Positions 23,363 through 31,617 of a stretch of 41,488 nucleotides of DNA are shown piece by piece. Numbering within the stretch: position 1 is the first letter of the stretch; each line of letters starts with the position of its first letter. Under the pieces are notes generated by a model. The model had not been told where the DNA came from and ran no database searches. It saw nothing but the letters and a program-made list of their open reading frames with translations. Location of the stretch: positions 1-41,488 of the forward strand of contig CAIQNH010000050.1 in NCBI GenBank assembly GCA_903873135.1. Direction: 5' to 3'. This stretch comes from an uncultured Actinomycetes bacterium. Its GTDB lineage: Bacteria; Actinomycetota; Acidimicrobiia; Acidimicrobiales; Microtrichaceae. A program made the position numbers and the translations under genes.

Positions 23363-24799
23363 GTGAAGCGCCGCACCAAGATCGTCGCGACCATCGGCCC
23401 GGCGTCGGACGCCCCGGCCGTCCTCGAGCGGGTCATCCTCGCCGGCGCCGACGTGGCGCGCATCGGGCTGGCCCACGGCTCCCTGGACGAGGCGTTGGCG
23501 CGCTACCGGGCGGTGCGGGCCGTCTCCGAGCGGCTCCGCAGGCCGGTGGGGACCATGGTCGACCTCCCCGGCCCCAAGGTCCGACTGGCCTCCTTCGGGT
23601 CGGCGCCGACCCTGCTGGCGACCGACTCGACGGTCGAGCTCGTGCCGGGCCTCGGGTCCTCGGACGCCGCCACCATCGGCGTCGACTACGAGGGGCTGCT
23701 CACCGACGTCCACCCGGGCGACCTGCTGGCCGTGGGTGACGGCAGCGTGTCGTTGCAGGTGGAGTCGGTGGAGGGTGACCGGGTGCGGGCGCGGGTCGCC
23801 TACGGCGGCATGACCCAGGGACGACCAGGGCTCCACGTGCCGAGCGAACGGTTGGGGATCACCTCGCCGACGGACCAGGACCTCCGCTACCTCGACGCGT
23901 TCGTGGAGGCCGGTGTGGACATCGTCGCCGTCAGCTTCGTCCGCTCCGCCCACGACATCCGACGGATCGGGACCGAGCCGCACCCGCGCGGTCCGCTCGT
24001 CGTGGCCAAGATCGAGACGCGCGCGGCGGTGGAGAACCTGGACGGGATCATCGCCGAGGCCGGAGCGATCATGATCGCCCGGGGCGACCTGGGCACGGAA
24101 CTCGGCATCGAGGAGCTCCCGTTGCTGCAGAAGCGGATCACGCGCGACTGCATCTCCGGTGGCAAGCCCGTGATCACCGCCACCCAGATGTTCGAGTCGA
24201 TGATCACCTCGCCGGCACCGACCCGGGCCGAGGTGTCCGACGTGGCGAACGCGATCTTCGACGGGACCTCGGCGGTGATGCTCTCCGCCGAGACCGCCGT
24301 CGGGCACGACCCGGTGGCGGCCGTCGACGCCATGTCGCGGGTCGCCGCACGCGCCGACCAGGAGTTCGACTTCGACGCGTGGGCTCGTCGGATCCGGCTG
24401 CTCCGCCGGTCGGCGGTGGGTGAGTCCGCGGGTGCGAGGATCACCGACGCCATGACGGCGGCGGCGTGGCGGGCGGCGACCGAGATGGACGTGGCCGCGA
24501 TCATCTGCATCTCGGACACGGGGTTCACCGTCCGCTCGATGGCCCGGTTCCGACCGTCCATGCCGATCCTGGCCTTCAGTCCCGACGAGCGCACCGTCCG
24601 GCAGCTCACGCTGAGCTGGGGGACGGTCCCGCTCCGCGCCGAGTCGCGCGTCGACACCTCGGACCGCATGGACGAACTGATCGTCGCAGCGCGTGACGCC
24701 GGGATGGTGCGAACGGGTCAGCTCGTCGCCGTGCTCGCCGGAGCCGGCGACCGGACGATCCGGGCCACCGACGTGCTCAGGCTCTCCCGGGTCCCGTGA
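23363..24799 (+). CDS. pyk: Pyruvate kinase, predicted K+-independent type with altered cation site
   Basis: This 478-residue enzyme converts phosphoenolpyruvate and ADP to pyruvate and ATP. It has KIVATIGPAS at the N-terminus, DLPGPKVR (~67-74), a B domain, VVAKIETRAAVENLDGI with the catalytic lysine, IMIARGDLGTELG, and KPVITATQMFESMI leading to TRAEVSDVANAIFDG. Two features stand out. The canonical RxNFSHG reads RIGLAHG, so the Asn and Ser that ligand K+ are Gly35 and Ala37. Lys72 occupies the position of the Glu (rabbit Glu117) found in K+-dependent enzymes. These changes fit K+-independence. It overlaps the hydrolase gene by four bases. Confidence 0.95.
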   Translation: MKRRTKIVATIGPASDAPAVLERVILAGADVARIGLAHGSLDEALARYRAVRAVSERLRRPVGTMVDLPGPKVRLASFGSAPTLLATDSTVELVPGLGSSDAATIGVDYEGLLTDVHPGDLLAVGDGSVSLQVESVEGDRVRARVAYGGMTQGRPGLHVPSERLGITSPTDQDLRYLDAFVEAGVDIVAVSFVRSAHDIRRIGTEPHPRGPLVVAKIETRAAVENLDGIIAEAGAIMIARGDLGTELGIEELPLLQKRITRDCISGGKPVITATQMFESMITSPAPTRAEVSDVANAIFDGTSAVMLSAETAVGHDPVAAVDAMSRVAARADQEFDFDAWARRIRLLRRSAVGESAGARITDAMTAAAWRAATEMDVAAIICISDTGFTVRSMARFRPSMPILAFSPDERTVRQLTLSWGTVPLRAESRVDTSDRMDELIVAARDAGMVRTGQLVAVLAGAGDRTIRATDVLRLSRVP

Positions 24800-25545
24800 G
24801 CGACCTCCTCCGGTGGGGCGCGGAGGACGCCCCGGTCGTGGTCGTGCTCGTGCACGGCGTCATGGACCGCGGTTCCAGCTTCGGTCGACTCGGCCGCCGC
24901 CTCGGTGACGCCCCGGGCGTCGCCGCCGTGGCCTACGACCGGCGGGGCTACGACGGAGCGATCGACCGGGGTCCTGGGACCCTCCAGGACCACGCGGACG
25001 ACCTCGCCGAGGTCGTGTCGGGTCTCGACGCCGAGCGGGTGGCCGTCTTCGGCCACTCCTTCGGCGGGACGGTCGCCTGGCAGGCGGTCGCCTCCGGGCT
25101 CCGACCCGGGGTGGTGGTGACCTACGAGTCGCCGATCCCCGCGCTGCCCGCCTACCGCGACGACCTGGCTGCGGCGACGCTCGCCGTCGCCGACGGGTCG
25201 GGACCGGCGGAGGCGGTCGAGCACTTCGGTCGGGCGATGCTCGGTGACGCCAACTGGAGTCGGCTCCGACCGGCGTTCCTGCGGCGACGGCTCGCGGAGG
25301 GGCCGGCGGTGGTGGCTGACCTCCGGGCGCTCGCGTCGGTGCCCGCGCCTGCGGTGCCGCCGGGAGTCCGCCCCGTGGTCGGCCACGGCGACTCCGGGAA
25401 CGGCTACGAGGCGGTCCTGGCCGGGCAGCTCGCAGACCTGCTCCACGTCGAGGTGGTCGAGCTCCCGGATGCCGGTCACGGCGTCCACCTCACCCACCCG
25501 GATGCGTGCAGTCGCTGGTTGCTCCGGGAGGTCGGCCGCGACTGA
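24796..25545 (+). CDS. Alpha/beta hydrolase
   Basis: This 249-residue cytoplasmic alpha/beta-hydrolase fold protein has HG of the oxyanion region (LVHGVMDRGSS, His20), the nucleophile elbow GHSFGG with Ser88, and the C-terminal catalytic histidine in DAGHGVH (His228). The acid is probably in the GHGDSGNG or preceding loop and is not certain. Its GTG start overlaps the pyruvate kinase stop (GTGA), so both are translated from one message. Substrate is unknown; esterase, lipase or carbon-carbon hydrolase are all possible. A patatin gene follows. Confidence 0.88.
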   Translation: MSDLLRWGAEDAPVVVVLVHGVMDRGSSFGRLGRRLGDAPGVAAVAYDRRGYDGAIDRGPGTLQDHADDLAEVVSGLDAERVAVFGHSFGGTVAWQAVASGLRPGVVVTYESPIPALPAYRDDLAAATLAVADGSGPAEAVEHFGRAMLGDANWSRLRPAFLRRRLAEGPAVVADLRALASVPAPAVPPGVRPVVGHGDSGNGYEAVLAGQLADLLHVEVVELPDAGHGVHLTHPDACSRWLLREVGRD

Positions 25546-25553
25546 GCCGTCGG

Positions 25554-25559
25554 TACGAT
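25554..25559 (+). promoter_or_regulatory. -10 box TACGAT for leaderless patatin gene
   Basis: TACGAT ends seven bases before the GTG at 25567, favouring that start over the ATG at 25558, which lies inside the box. Confidence 0.55.
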
Positions 25560-25566
25560 GGCGGCC

Positions 25567-26592
25567 GTGGTCGCCCTGAGGTCCCGTCTCCGTCGCCGCT
25601 TCCGGCGGGCCTTCGTGCTGTCGGGCGGCGGCAACCTGGGCGCACTGCAGGTGGGGATGCTCCGGGCGCTGGTCGAGCTCGGGATCGAGCCCGACGTGGT
25701 GCTGGGGTGCTCGGTCGGGGCGATCAACGGCGCCGCCTACGCCGTGCAACCGGGTGTGGCCGGTGTCGAACGGCTCGAGGAGTTCTGGACCCGACCCGAC
25801 GGCGCCGAGGTGATGCCGGGTTCGCGACTCCCGCCGATCGTCTCGATGCTCCGCCGTGGCGAGGCTCTCCACTCCGGCGAGGGGCTCCGGATCCGGCTCG
25901 GTGAGCTGTTCGGTGCCGGTGCGACCTTCGAGGACGCGGTGGTGCCCTTCCAGTGCGTCGCGGCCGACGTGGACAGCGCCGTGGAGACGTGGTTCGACGA
26001 GGGGCCCCTGGTGCCGCCGGTGACGGCCTCGGCCGCCATGCCGGCGGTGTTCCCGGTGGTGGAGATCGAGGGGCGCCGGTACCTCGACGGTGGGGCGGTC
26101 AACAACGTGCCCATCTCCCGGGCGGTCGAGCTGGGTTGCCGGGAGATCGTCGTGCTCCACGTGGGCCTCCACGGTCGACCCGACGCCACGATCCGCCGAC
26201 CGCTGGACGCCGCGCTCCAGGCCTACTGGGTGGCCCGGAACGCCCGGTTCGCCAACGACCTCGCCAACCTCCCCGACGGCGTCGAGGCGATCATCCTCCC
26301 GCCGGGGGAGCGGCCCGACCTGCGGTTCGACGACTTCACCCAGAGCGCCGAGTTGATCCGGCGTGGGTACCGCAACGCCCTGCGGTTCCTCGAGCGGCGG
26401 ACGGCCGAACTCGAGGCGCACCCGGGACCGGTCGACCGACTCCGCAGCGGGATCCGCCAACGGACGTGGATCCAGGAGGTCCGTCGGGCGGTGGTCGACC
26501 CCGAGGGTGCGGTCGTCCGGGGCGATCGGGGCGAGGACCCGTCGGCGACGGGCGCCGACGAGTCGGGGCGTCCCGTCGAGGGGTCGGGCTAG
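25567..26592 (+). CDS. Patatin-like phospholipase
   Basis: This 341-residue lipid acyl hydrolase of the RssA/YlbK type has the glycine-rich oxyanion loop SGGGNLGALQ (~19-28), the nucleophile elbow GCSVG with Ser49, and the catalytic aspartate in YLDGGAVNN (Asp174). The N-terminus is strongly basic (RSRLRRRFRR), which could favour membrane phospholipid contact. The C-terminal ~110 residues are helical and charged, without motifs. A GTG at 25567 is preferred from the promoter position. Substrate is unknown. It lies between the alpha/beta hydrolase and DUF3151 genes, in its own transcription unit. Confidence 0.9.
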   Translation: MVALRSRLRRRFRRAFVLSGGGNLGALQVGMLRALVELGIEPDVVLGCSVGAINGAAYAVQPGVAGVERLEEFWTRPDGAEVMPGSRLPPIVSMLRRGEALHSGEGLRIRLGELFGAGATFEDAVVPFQCVAADVDSAVETWFDEGPLVPPVTASAAMPAVFPVVEIEGRRYLDGGAVNNVPISRAVELGCREIVVLHVGLHGRPDATIRRPLDAALQAYWVARNARFANDLANLPDGVEAIILPPGERPDLRFDDFTQSAELIRRGYRNALRFLERRTAELEAHPGPVDRLRSGIRQRTWIQEVRRAVVDPEGAVVRGDRGEDPSATGADESGRPVEGSG

Positions 26593-26595
26593 CAT
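26590..26595 (+). promoter_or_regulatory. -10 box TAGCAT for leaderless DUF3151 gene
   Basis: TAGCAT overlaps the patatin stop codon and ends six bases before the GTG at 26602. Confidence 0.6.
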
Positions 26596-26601
26596 CCGGC
26601 G

Positions 26602-27036
26602 GTGGCCGACCTCCCCGTCAACCTGTCCGCCGGGGGTCCTCCCTCGACCGTCCTGCCCGCCGAGGATCCCGCTGTGGTCGAGGCGCTCGACTCGGCGCTC
26701 GCCGCCCCCGAGGAGGATCGCCGACGCCTCGTCTCGGAGTTCGTGGCCTCCCACCCCGAGGTCTCCGCAGGCTGGGCCGCACTCGGCGCGCTGGCCCGGG
26801 ACGACGTCGAGGCCTACGCCTGCTTCCGCGTCGGCTACCACCGGGGCCTCGACCTGATGCGCGCCTCCGGTTGGCGGGGGACCGGCTACCTCCCGGCCGC
26901 TGCGCCGTCGAACCGTGGCTTCCTCGACTCGCTGGAGGGTCTGGCCGACGCAGCGGCGCGGATCGGCGAGGACGCCGAGGCCGAGCGCTGCCGTCACTTC
27001 CTCGTGCAACTCGATCCGGGGACGTACCGGCTGTGA
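26602..27036 (+). CDS. DUF3151 family protein
   Basis: This 144-residue soluble protein matches actinobacterial DUF3151. It starts with the typical LPVNLSAGGPPSTVLP segment, followed by helices, then VEAYACFRVGYHRGLDLMRA, SGWRGTGYLP, NRGFLDSLEGLADAAARIGE and AERCRHFL. Function is unknown; the helical repeat-like C-terminus could bind a protein partner. Its stop overlaps the GTG of the PLP decarboxylase, so the two are translationally coupled. The leaderless GTG follows TAGCAT by six bases. Confidence 0.88.
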   Translation: MADLPVNLSAGGPPSTVLPAEDPAVVEALDSALAAPEEDRRRLVSEFVASHPEVSAGWAALGALARDDVEAYACFRVGYHRGLDLMRASGWRGTGYLPAAAPSNRGFLDSLEGLADAAARIGEDAEAERCRHFLVQLDPGTYRL

Positions 27037-28298
27037 GCGCCGCAGGGCAGGCCGGGTTCCCGGAGCAGGGCACGGGCGTCGACGACCTGCTCGCCCAGGT
27101 GCGGGCCGAACGCTCGGGCGACCTGGACTGGCGTGGCGGTCGGGCGTTCTCGCTCGTCTACAACGTCGACGACCCGGAGCTCGAGCGGCTCCAGCACGAG
27201 ATCGCCGGCATCTTCCTCCACGAGAACGCGCTCAACCCGTTCCGCTACGCCACCCTCCTGCGCATGGAGGCCGAGTTGCTCGCCTTCGCCCGGGACCTGT
27301 TCGGAGCGGGTGCCGCTGCGCTGTCCTCCGGCGGGACGGAGTCGATCTTCCTGGCGGTGTTGACCGCCCGGGAGGAGGCGGCCTCCCGCGGTGTGGTCGA
27401 CCCCGAACTGGTCTGTGCAGCCACCGCCCACCCAGCGTTCGCGAAGGCCTGCCACTACCTGGGCGTCGAGCTCACCCGGCTCCCGGTCGACGCCGGCGGA
27501 CGGGCCGTCCCGGAGCTCGTCGCCGCAGCGGTGTCGGATCGGACGGCGCTGGTGGTGGGCAGCGCGCCCTGCTACCCGTTCGGCGTGGTCGACCCGATCC
27601 CGGAACTGGCCGCGATCGCCGCCGAGGCCGGAACCCTGTGCCACGTGGACGCCTGCCTGGGGGGCTACCTCCTCCCGTTCTGGGAGCGCCTCGGCCGGGA
27701 CGTGCCGCCGTGGGACTTCCGGGTGGAGGGGGTCACGTCCATCTCCGCCGACGTGCACAAGTACGGCTACAGCTACAAGGGGACCTCGACGATCCTCTAC
27801 CGCGACCGGGACACGCAGCAGCGCCAGCTGTTCATGTACGACGACTGGCCCGGAGGGCTCTACGCGTCCATGTCGGCCGCCGGCACCCGTCCCGGTGGTC
27901 CGATCGCCGGCGCGTGGGCCACGATGGTGCACCTCGGGGCGGAGGGGTACCTCCGACTCGCCGGCCGGGTGGCGCAGGCGACCGACGGTTTCCGGGCCGC
28001 GATCGAGCAGGCCGGGGGGCTCCGGATCACGGGTGAGCCGGTGTGCTCCGTGTTCGAGTTCGGCGCCGACCCCGCCGACGACGACCCGGTCGACGTCGGT
28101 GCCGTCGCGGACGTGATGGACGAGCGCGGCTGGAACCTCGACCGGCAGCAGGGTGGTCTGCACGTGATGCTCTCCCCGGGACACGACCGCGTGGTGGACG
28201 CGTTCGCCTCGGACCTCGCCGACGCCGTGGCCGAGGCCCGGTCGGGTCGGACGGGCGCCGGTGTCGGGCTCGCCTACGGAGGTGTGGTGGAGGAGTGA
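27033..28298 (+). CDS. Sphingosine-1-phosphate lyase-like / group II PLP-dependent decarboxylase
   Basis: This 421-residue PLP enzyme belongs to the group II decarboxylase superfamily. The internal-aldimine lysine is Lys243 in SADVHKYGYSYKGTS; a HKYGY...KG pattern is closer to sphingosine-1-phosphate lyases than to glutamate decarboxylases. It also has ALSSGGTESIFLAVLTAREE for the cofactor phosphate and HVDACLGGYLLPF with the PLP-contacting aspartate. There is no N-terminal membrane anchor, unlike the eukaryotic enzyme. It may cleave a long-chain-base phosphate, decarboxylate an amino acid, or act on another phosphoamine; the choice is not readable. GTG 27033 overlaps the DUF3151 stop, and its end overlaps the next gene by GTGA. 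Confidence 0.85.
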   Translation: MSAAGQAGFPEQGTGVDDLLAQVRAERSGDLDWRGGRAFSLVYNVDDPELERLQHEIAGIFLHENALNPFRYATLLRMEAELLAFARDLFGAGAAALSSGGTESIFLAVLTAREEAASRGVVDPELVCAATAHPAFAKACHYLGVELTRLPVDAGGRAVPELVAAAVSDRTALVVGSAPCYPFGVVDPIPELAAIAAEAGTLCHVDACLGGYLLPFWERLGRDVPPWDFRVEGVTSISADVHKYGYSYKGTSTILYRDRDTQQRQLFMYDDWPGGLYASMSAAGTRPGGPIAGAWATMVHLGAEGYLRLAGRVAQATDGFRAAIEQAGGLRITGEPVCSVFEFGADPADDDPVDVGAVADVMDERGWNLDRQQGGLHVMLSPGHDRVVDAFASDLADAVAEARSGRTGAGVGLAYGGVVEE

Positions 28299-28864
28299 CG
28301 GGCGGACGGTGGTCCGGGGGAGTCCTCTGCGGCGGTCGGTCGTCGAGGATGGGCGCCGACAAGTCGCTCCTCCCGGGCCGACGGGGCCCCTGGGCCCTCG
28401 GGGTGGCGCTCGCGCTGCGCGACGCCGGGGTCGAGGACGTGTGGTTCGTCGGCGGTGACCGTGACCAGCTCTCGGCGCTCGGGCCCCACCTCCCGGACGC
28501 CGAGCCGGGGGCCGGTCCGCTGGTCGCGCTCGCCACGCTGGCCGGACACCGTCCGGGACGGTCGCTCGTCGTGTGTGCCTGCGACCTCCCGGACCTCGAC
28601 GGCGGAGCGCTCGGACCCCTGCTGGACGCGGTCGACGACGGTGCGGAAGCGGCCGTCCCGGAGGTCGGGGGTCGTCCGGCGTGGTCGGCCCTCGCCCTCG
28701 CCCCGTCCGCCGCCGAGCACGTCCGGATCGCAGCGGCAGCCGGGACCCGGTCGTTCCACGAGGGGCTGCTGGGCGTCGACGTGACCCGGCTGCACCTGCC
28801 GTCGGCGCCGTTCCTCGACGTCGACGGCCCGCTGGGTCCGCCGGTTCACGGGTCCGAGGGGTAG
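28295..28864 (+). CDS. MobA-like molybdenum cofactor guanylyltransferase
   Basis: This 189-residue nucleotidyltransferase probably attaches GMP to molybdopterin-type cofactor or carries out a related NTP transfer. The N-terminal signature GGVLCGGRSSRMGADKSLL contains the glycine-rich loop, Arg18 and Lys23. ACDLPDLD carries the metal-binding aspartate. Length is normal for MobA-like proteins. GTG 28295 overlaps the decarboxylase stop, so all three genes from 26602 are coupled. Its TAG stop is the first half of the next gene's -10 box. CofC-like or other NTP transferases are alternatives. Confidence 0.8.
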   Translation: MTGGRWSGGVLCGGRSSRMGADKSLLPGRRGPWALGVALALRDAGVEDVWFVGGDRDQLSALGPHLPDAEPGAGPLVALATLAGHRPGRSLVVCACDLPDLDGGALGPLLDAVDDGAEAAVPEVGGRPAWSALALAPSAAEHVRIAAAAGTRSFHEGLLGVDVTRLHLPSAPFLDVDGPLGPPVHGSEG

Positions 28865-28867
28865 CGT
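28862..28867 (+). promoter_or_regulatory. -10 box TAGCGT sharing the mobA-like stop codon
   Basis: The stop TAG (28862-28864) is the first half of TAGCGT, which ends six bases before the GTG at 28874. Confidence 0.6.
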
Positions 28868-28873
28868 GGGGCG

Positions 28874-29197
28874 GTGCAGCAGGACGTCGTCGAGGTCAGC
28901 GTCGAGGAGCTGGAGGCCGCCATCGGAGCGGGTGCGATCGTGCTCGACGTGCGCACCGCCGAGGAGGTCGCCGAGGTGCGGGTGCCGGGCGTCGTCCACG
29001 TCCCGCTCGACGAGCTCGCCGATCGGCTGGACGACGTGCCCGACGCCGATCCGCTCTACGTGATCTGTCGGAGCGGCGCCCGGAGCGCTCGGGCCTGCGA
29101 GTTCCTGATCGCCTCGGGCCGTCAGGCCGTGAACGTCGCCGGCGGGACGATGGCCTGGGTGGACTCCGGGCGGAGCGTGGAGCGCGACCCGGGGTGA
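28874..29197 (+). CDS. Rhodanese-like domain protein
   Basis: This single-domain 107-residue rhodanese has VLDVRTAEEVAEVRVPGVVH in the first half and the active loop CRSGARS with Cys65 as the sulfur-carrying residue. A six-residue loop starting with cysteine is typical of thiosulfate or polysulfide sulfurtransferases. The C-terminus NVAGGTMAWVDSG is canonical. It is probably cytoplasmic; no signal sequence. A leaderless start is predicted. The sulfur donor is unknown; the neighbouring MobA-like gene makes cofactor maturation a possible use (inference). Confidence 0.9.
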   Translation: MQQDVVEVSVEELEAAIGAGAIVLDVRTAEEVAEVRVPGVVHVPLDELADRLDDVPDADPLYVICRSGARSARACEFLIASGRQAVNVAGGTMAWVDSGRSVERDPG

Positions 29198-29203
29198 CCT
29201 CCG

Positions 29204-30373
29204 GTGAGCGGTGAGCACGTGACCGGGACGAGCCACGAGTTCATCGACGACGACCGGGCGTTCCGGCAGCTGGTCGACCGGCTCGGGTCGGCCGAACGGT
29301 ACGCCCTCGACACCGAGTTCCACCGGGAGCGGACCTACTTCCCCCAGGTGGCGGTGGTGCAGCTCGCGGACTCGCACGGGACCGTGGTCGTCGACGCGCT
29401 CGCCGTCGACCTGTCGCCCCTGGCCGCAGTGCTGGAGGGCCCCGGCACGGCCGTCGTCCACGCGGCGAGGCAGGACCTCGAGGTGCTCGAACGGGCCTGT
29501 GGGACGGTGCCCACGACGATCTTCGACACCCAGATCGCAGCCGGCTTCCTCGGCTACACCACGCCGTCGCTGGCCACGCTGCTCGAGAAGGAGGTCGGGG
29601 TCCAGACGGCGAAGGCCGATCGGCTGACCGACTGGCTCCAGCGACCGTTGACCGACGCCCAGTTGGCCTACGCCGCCGCCGACGTGGCCCACCTGCTCGA
29701 GCTCCACGACCGACTCGTGGCGCAGCTCGACGACCGCGGTCGGCTGCCCTGGGTCGACGAGGCATGCGACGAGCTGCGCGTCGAGGACCGGGGACCACGG
29801 AACCCCGAGGAGGCGTGGCGGCGGATCAAGGAGGTCCGGCACCTCCGGGGTGGGGCGCTGGCCGTCGCCCAGGCCGTGGCGGCGTGGCGGGAGCAGCGGG
29901 CGGCCGAGTCCGACACGACGCCGCGGTTCGTGCTGTCCGACCTGGCCGTGGTGTCGATCGCGTCGAGCGCCCCCACCTCCGAGGAGCAGCTGCGATCACT
30001 CCGCGGGGTGGACGGTCGGGCCGTGCGCAACGGTGCGGCCGAGAGCCTGCTCGCGGTGGTCGCCGACGCCAGGGGTCGGACACCTGCCCGGTCGTCGCCC
30101 CGGCCCAGCCCGGAGCTACCGGCGGAACTCCGTCCGGCGCTCCCCCTGATCGCTGCGTGGGTCAGCCAGCGGGCGCGCGACCTCGAGCTGGAGACCGCGT
30201 TGCTGGCCACGAGGGCCGACATCGAGGACCTCCTCCGTGGAGCGCCGGACGCCCGGCTGGCGACGGGGTGGCGGGCCGAGCTCGTGGGTGGCCCGATCGG
30301 CCGGCTGCTGTCGGGCGAGGCCGCCCTCGCCTTCGCCCGCGGCGAGGGTCTGGTCCTCCGGGACGTCCGCTAG
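29204..30373 (+). CDS. rnd: Ribonuclease D (DEDD exonuclease with HRDC domain)
   Basis: This 389-residue 3'-5' exoribonuclease acts on tRNA and other RNA ends. The exonuclease motifs of the DEDDy class are visible: ExoI YALDTEFHRERTYFP with Asp36 and Glu38, ExoII VHAARQDLEVL, and ExoIII LAYAAADVAHL with Tyr and Asp. The HRDC domain follows at about 205-290. The GTG at 29204 lies six bases after the rhodanese stop, so both may be one transcript. No unusual residue is seen in the active site. Confidence 0.92.
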   Translation: MSGEHVTGTSHEFIDDDRAFRQLVDRLGSAERYALDTEFHRERTYFPQVAVVQLADSHGTVVVDALAVDLSPLAAVLEGPGTAVVHAARQDLEVLERACGTVPTTIFDTQIAAGFLGYTTPSLATLLEKEVGVQTAKADRLTDWLQRPLTDAQLAYAAADVAHLLELHDRLVAQLDDRGRLPWVDEACDELRVEDRGPRNPEEAWRRIKEVRHLRGGALAVAQAVAAWREQRAAESDTTPRFVLSDLAVVSIASSAPTSEEQLRSLRGVDGRAVRNGAAESLLAVVADARGRTPARSSPRPSPELPAELRPALPLIAAWVSQRARDLELETALLATRADIEDLLRGAPDARLATGWRAELVGGPIGRLLSGEAALAFARGEGLVLRDVR

Positions 30374-30380
30374 GGGGCAC

Positions 30381-30396
30381 CGGCCCCGTCGGGCCG
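30381..30396. terminator. Bidirectional hairpin between convergent genes
   Basis: CGGCCC (30381-30386) and GGGCCG (30391-30396) form a six-base stem with a four-base loop between RNase D and the minus-strand membrane gene. There is no U-tract. Confidence 0.4.
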
Positions 30397-30407
30397 ATCC
30401 GGCGCCG

Positions 30408-30689
30408 TCACCGCAGCGAGACCAGGAACCCGACCGCCACCACACCGAGGATGGCAGCGGGGAGCCAGGCGAACCGGCGGTCCCCTCGACGGGCCCAACG
30501 CAGCCCCAGCCACGCCAACCGGACCAGCGGGACGAGTCCCAGGATCAGGAGCGCCAGCACTGCGAGGATCCGGGCGGAGTCCCCCGGGACCACCAGGGAG
30601 AGGGCTGCGAGCACGCCGACGGCCACCGTCGCCTCGCGGAGCCGGCGGGACGCGGCGTCGAATCGGCCCCGCTTCGGATCGGGTGTCAC
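30408..30689 (-). CDS. DUF1634-like small membrane protein
   Basis: This 93-residue protein has three hydrophobic segments (about 20-36, 39-62 and 72-92) separated by short charged loops. The loop LRWARRGDRRFAWLPA between the second and third helices resembles DUF1634, a family usually encoded next to TauE/SafE exporters, as here. Its GTG overlaps the exporter stop by GTGA, so the two are co-translated and the product may be a partner subunit. Function is not known; family assignment is by pattern and context. Confidence 0.7.
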   Translation of the reverse strand: MTPDPKRGRFDAASRRLREATVAVGVLAALSLVVPGDSARILAVLALLILGLVPLVRLAWLGLRWARRGDRRFAWLPAAILGVVAVGFLVSLR

Positions 30690-31519
30690 CACGCCCGCAC
30701 CACCACCACGACGGCGACGACGAGGAGCAGGGTCGCCGTGACGCGGCGGGCGATCGGCGGGGCCAGTCGCCCCTGCAGCACTGCGCCGATCGAGCCGCCG
30801 ACGATCGCGCCCACCAGGACGGCCGCTGCGGGCTCGGTCTCGATGCGACCCTGTCCGGCGAACACGGCGAGCCCTGCGCTGGCGGTGATGCCGAGAGTGA
30901 ACGAGGTGGTGGCGGCGGCCACCCGCACGGGCACGTGCATCAGCTCGCTCAGGGTCGGGGTCTTGAGGAACCCTCCACCGACACCCGAGAGGCCGGCGAC
31001 CGCGCCCGCCACGGCAGCAGCGAACAGTCCCGGACCGACCCGACGTGCCTGGTACGGGACCACCTCGCCGTCGAGCTCGTAGCTCCCGCCGAGGGTTCCC
31101 GGCCACTCCCCGGTGCTCTCCTCGACGAACGTCGGATCCGGACGGTTGCGGACACCCTGCCGCGTGAACCCCGAGACGGCCCCGACGAGAGCCGCAGCGG
31201 CCAGGATCCCGGCGAGGAGCTGCTCAGGCAGGTCGGTCGACACCAGCGCAGCGGTGACCGCTGCAGCCGCTGCGGGGAGCTCGACGGTGAGTCCCAGCCG
31301 GTGGTGGACCAGGTGGCGGCGGAGCTGCCGTGAGGCTGCGGCCAGGGAGGCGCCCCCGACGGCGACGAGCCCGAGCGGAGCGGCAGCGGTCGGCTCCAGC
31401 CCGAACGCCACCAGGGCGGGAACCAGCAGGGTGGCCCCTCCGATCCCCCCGTTGGTCCCGAGCACGGCCGCCAGTCCTGCGAGCAGGGTGAGCGCGATCG
31501 CCGAGTCGGTCACGCGCAC
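30686..31519 (-). CDS. Sulfite exporter TauE/SafE family membrane protein
   Basis: This 277-residue membrane protein with about eight helices in two repeats fits TauE/SafE transporters. Glycine-rich GTNGGIGGATLLVPALVAFG in the first repeat and AGLSGVGGGFLKTPTL in the second match the family's duplicated signature. Substrates are sulfonates, sulfite or thiosulfate-like organosulfur anions in other members; here unknown. The central loop (~120-165) is charged and cytoplasmic-looking. GTG 31519 has GGGGAG four bases upstream; an in-frame GTG at 31513 is an alternative. The DUF1634-like gene follows with a four-base overlap. Confidence 0.88.
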   Translation of the reverse strand: MRVTDSAIALTLLAGLAAVLGTNGGIGGATLLVPALVAFGLEPTAAAPLGLVAVGGASLAAASRQLRRHLVHHRLGLTVELPAAAAAVTAALVSTDLPEQLLAGILAAAALVGAVSGFTRQGVRNRPDPTFVEESTGEWPGTLGGSYELDGEVVPYQARRVGPGLFAAAVAGAVAGLSGVGGGFLKTPTLSELMHVPVRVAAATTSFTLGITASAGLAVFAGQGRIETEPAAAVLVGAIVGGSIGAVLQGRLAPPIARRVTATLLLVVAVVVVVRAW

Positions 31520-31567
31520 GTGTCTCCCCGGCGACGGCTCGGCGGAGTGCGCACGACCACGGCGCCG

Positions 31568-31573
31568 ACCCTA
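31568..31573 (-). promoter_or_regulatory. -10 box TAGGGT for the TauE/SafE operon
   Basis: On the minus strand TAGGGT predicts a start near 31561 and a leader of about 40 bases carrying GGGGAG before GTG 31519. Confidence 0.45.
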
Positions 31574-31617
31574 CCGGCGGTCCGGGGATCGACGTGAACG
31601 ACGACCACGGGGACGGC

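Noticed and set aside
24718-27009. Minus-strand open frame of about 760 codons opposite hydrolase, patatin and DUF3151 genes
   Set aside because: Shadow translation rich in Arg/Asp/His/Gly; the plus-strand genes have catalytic motifs and leaderless promoters.
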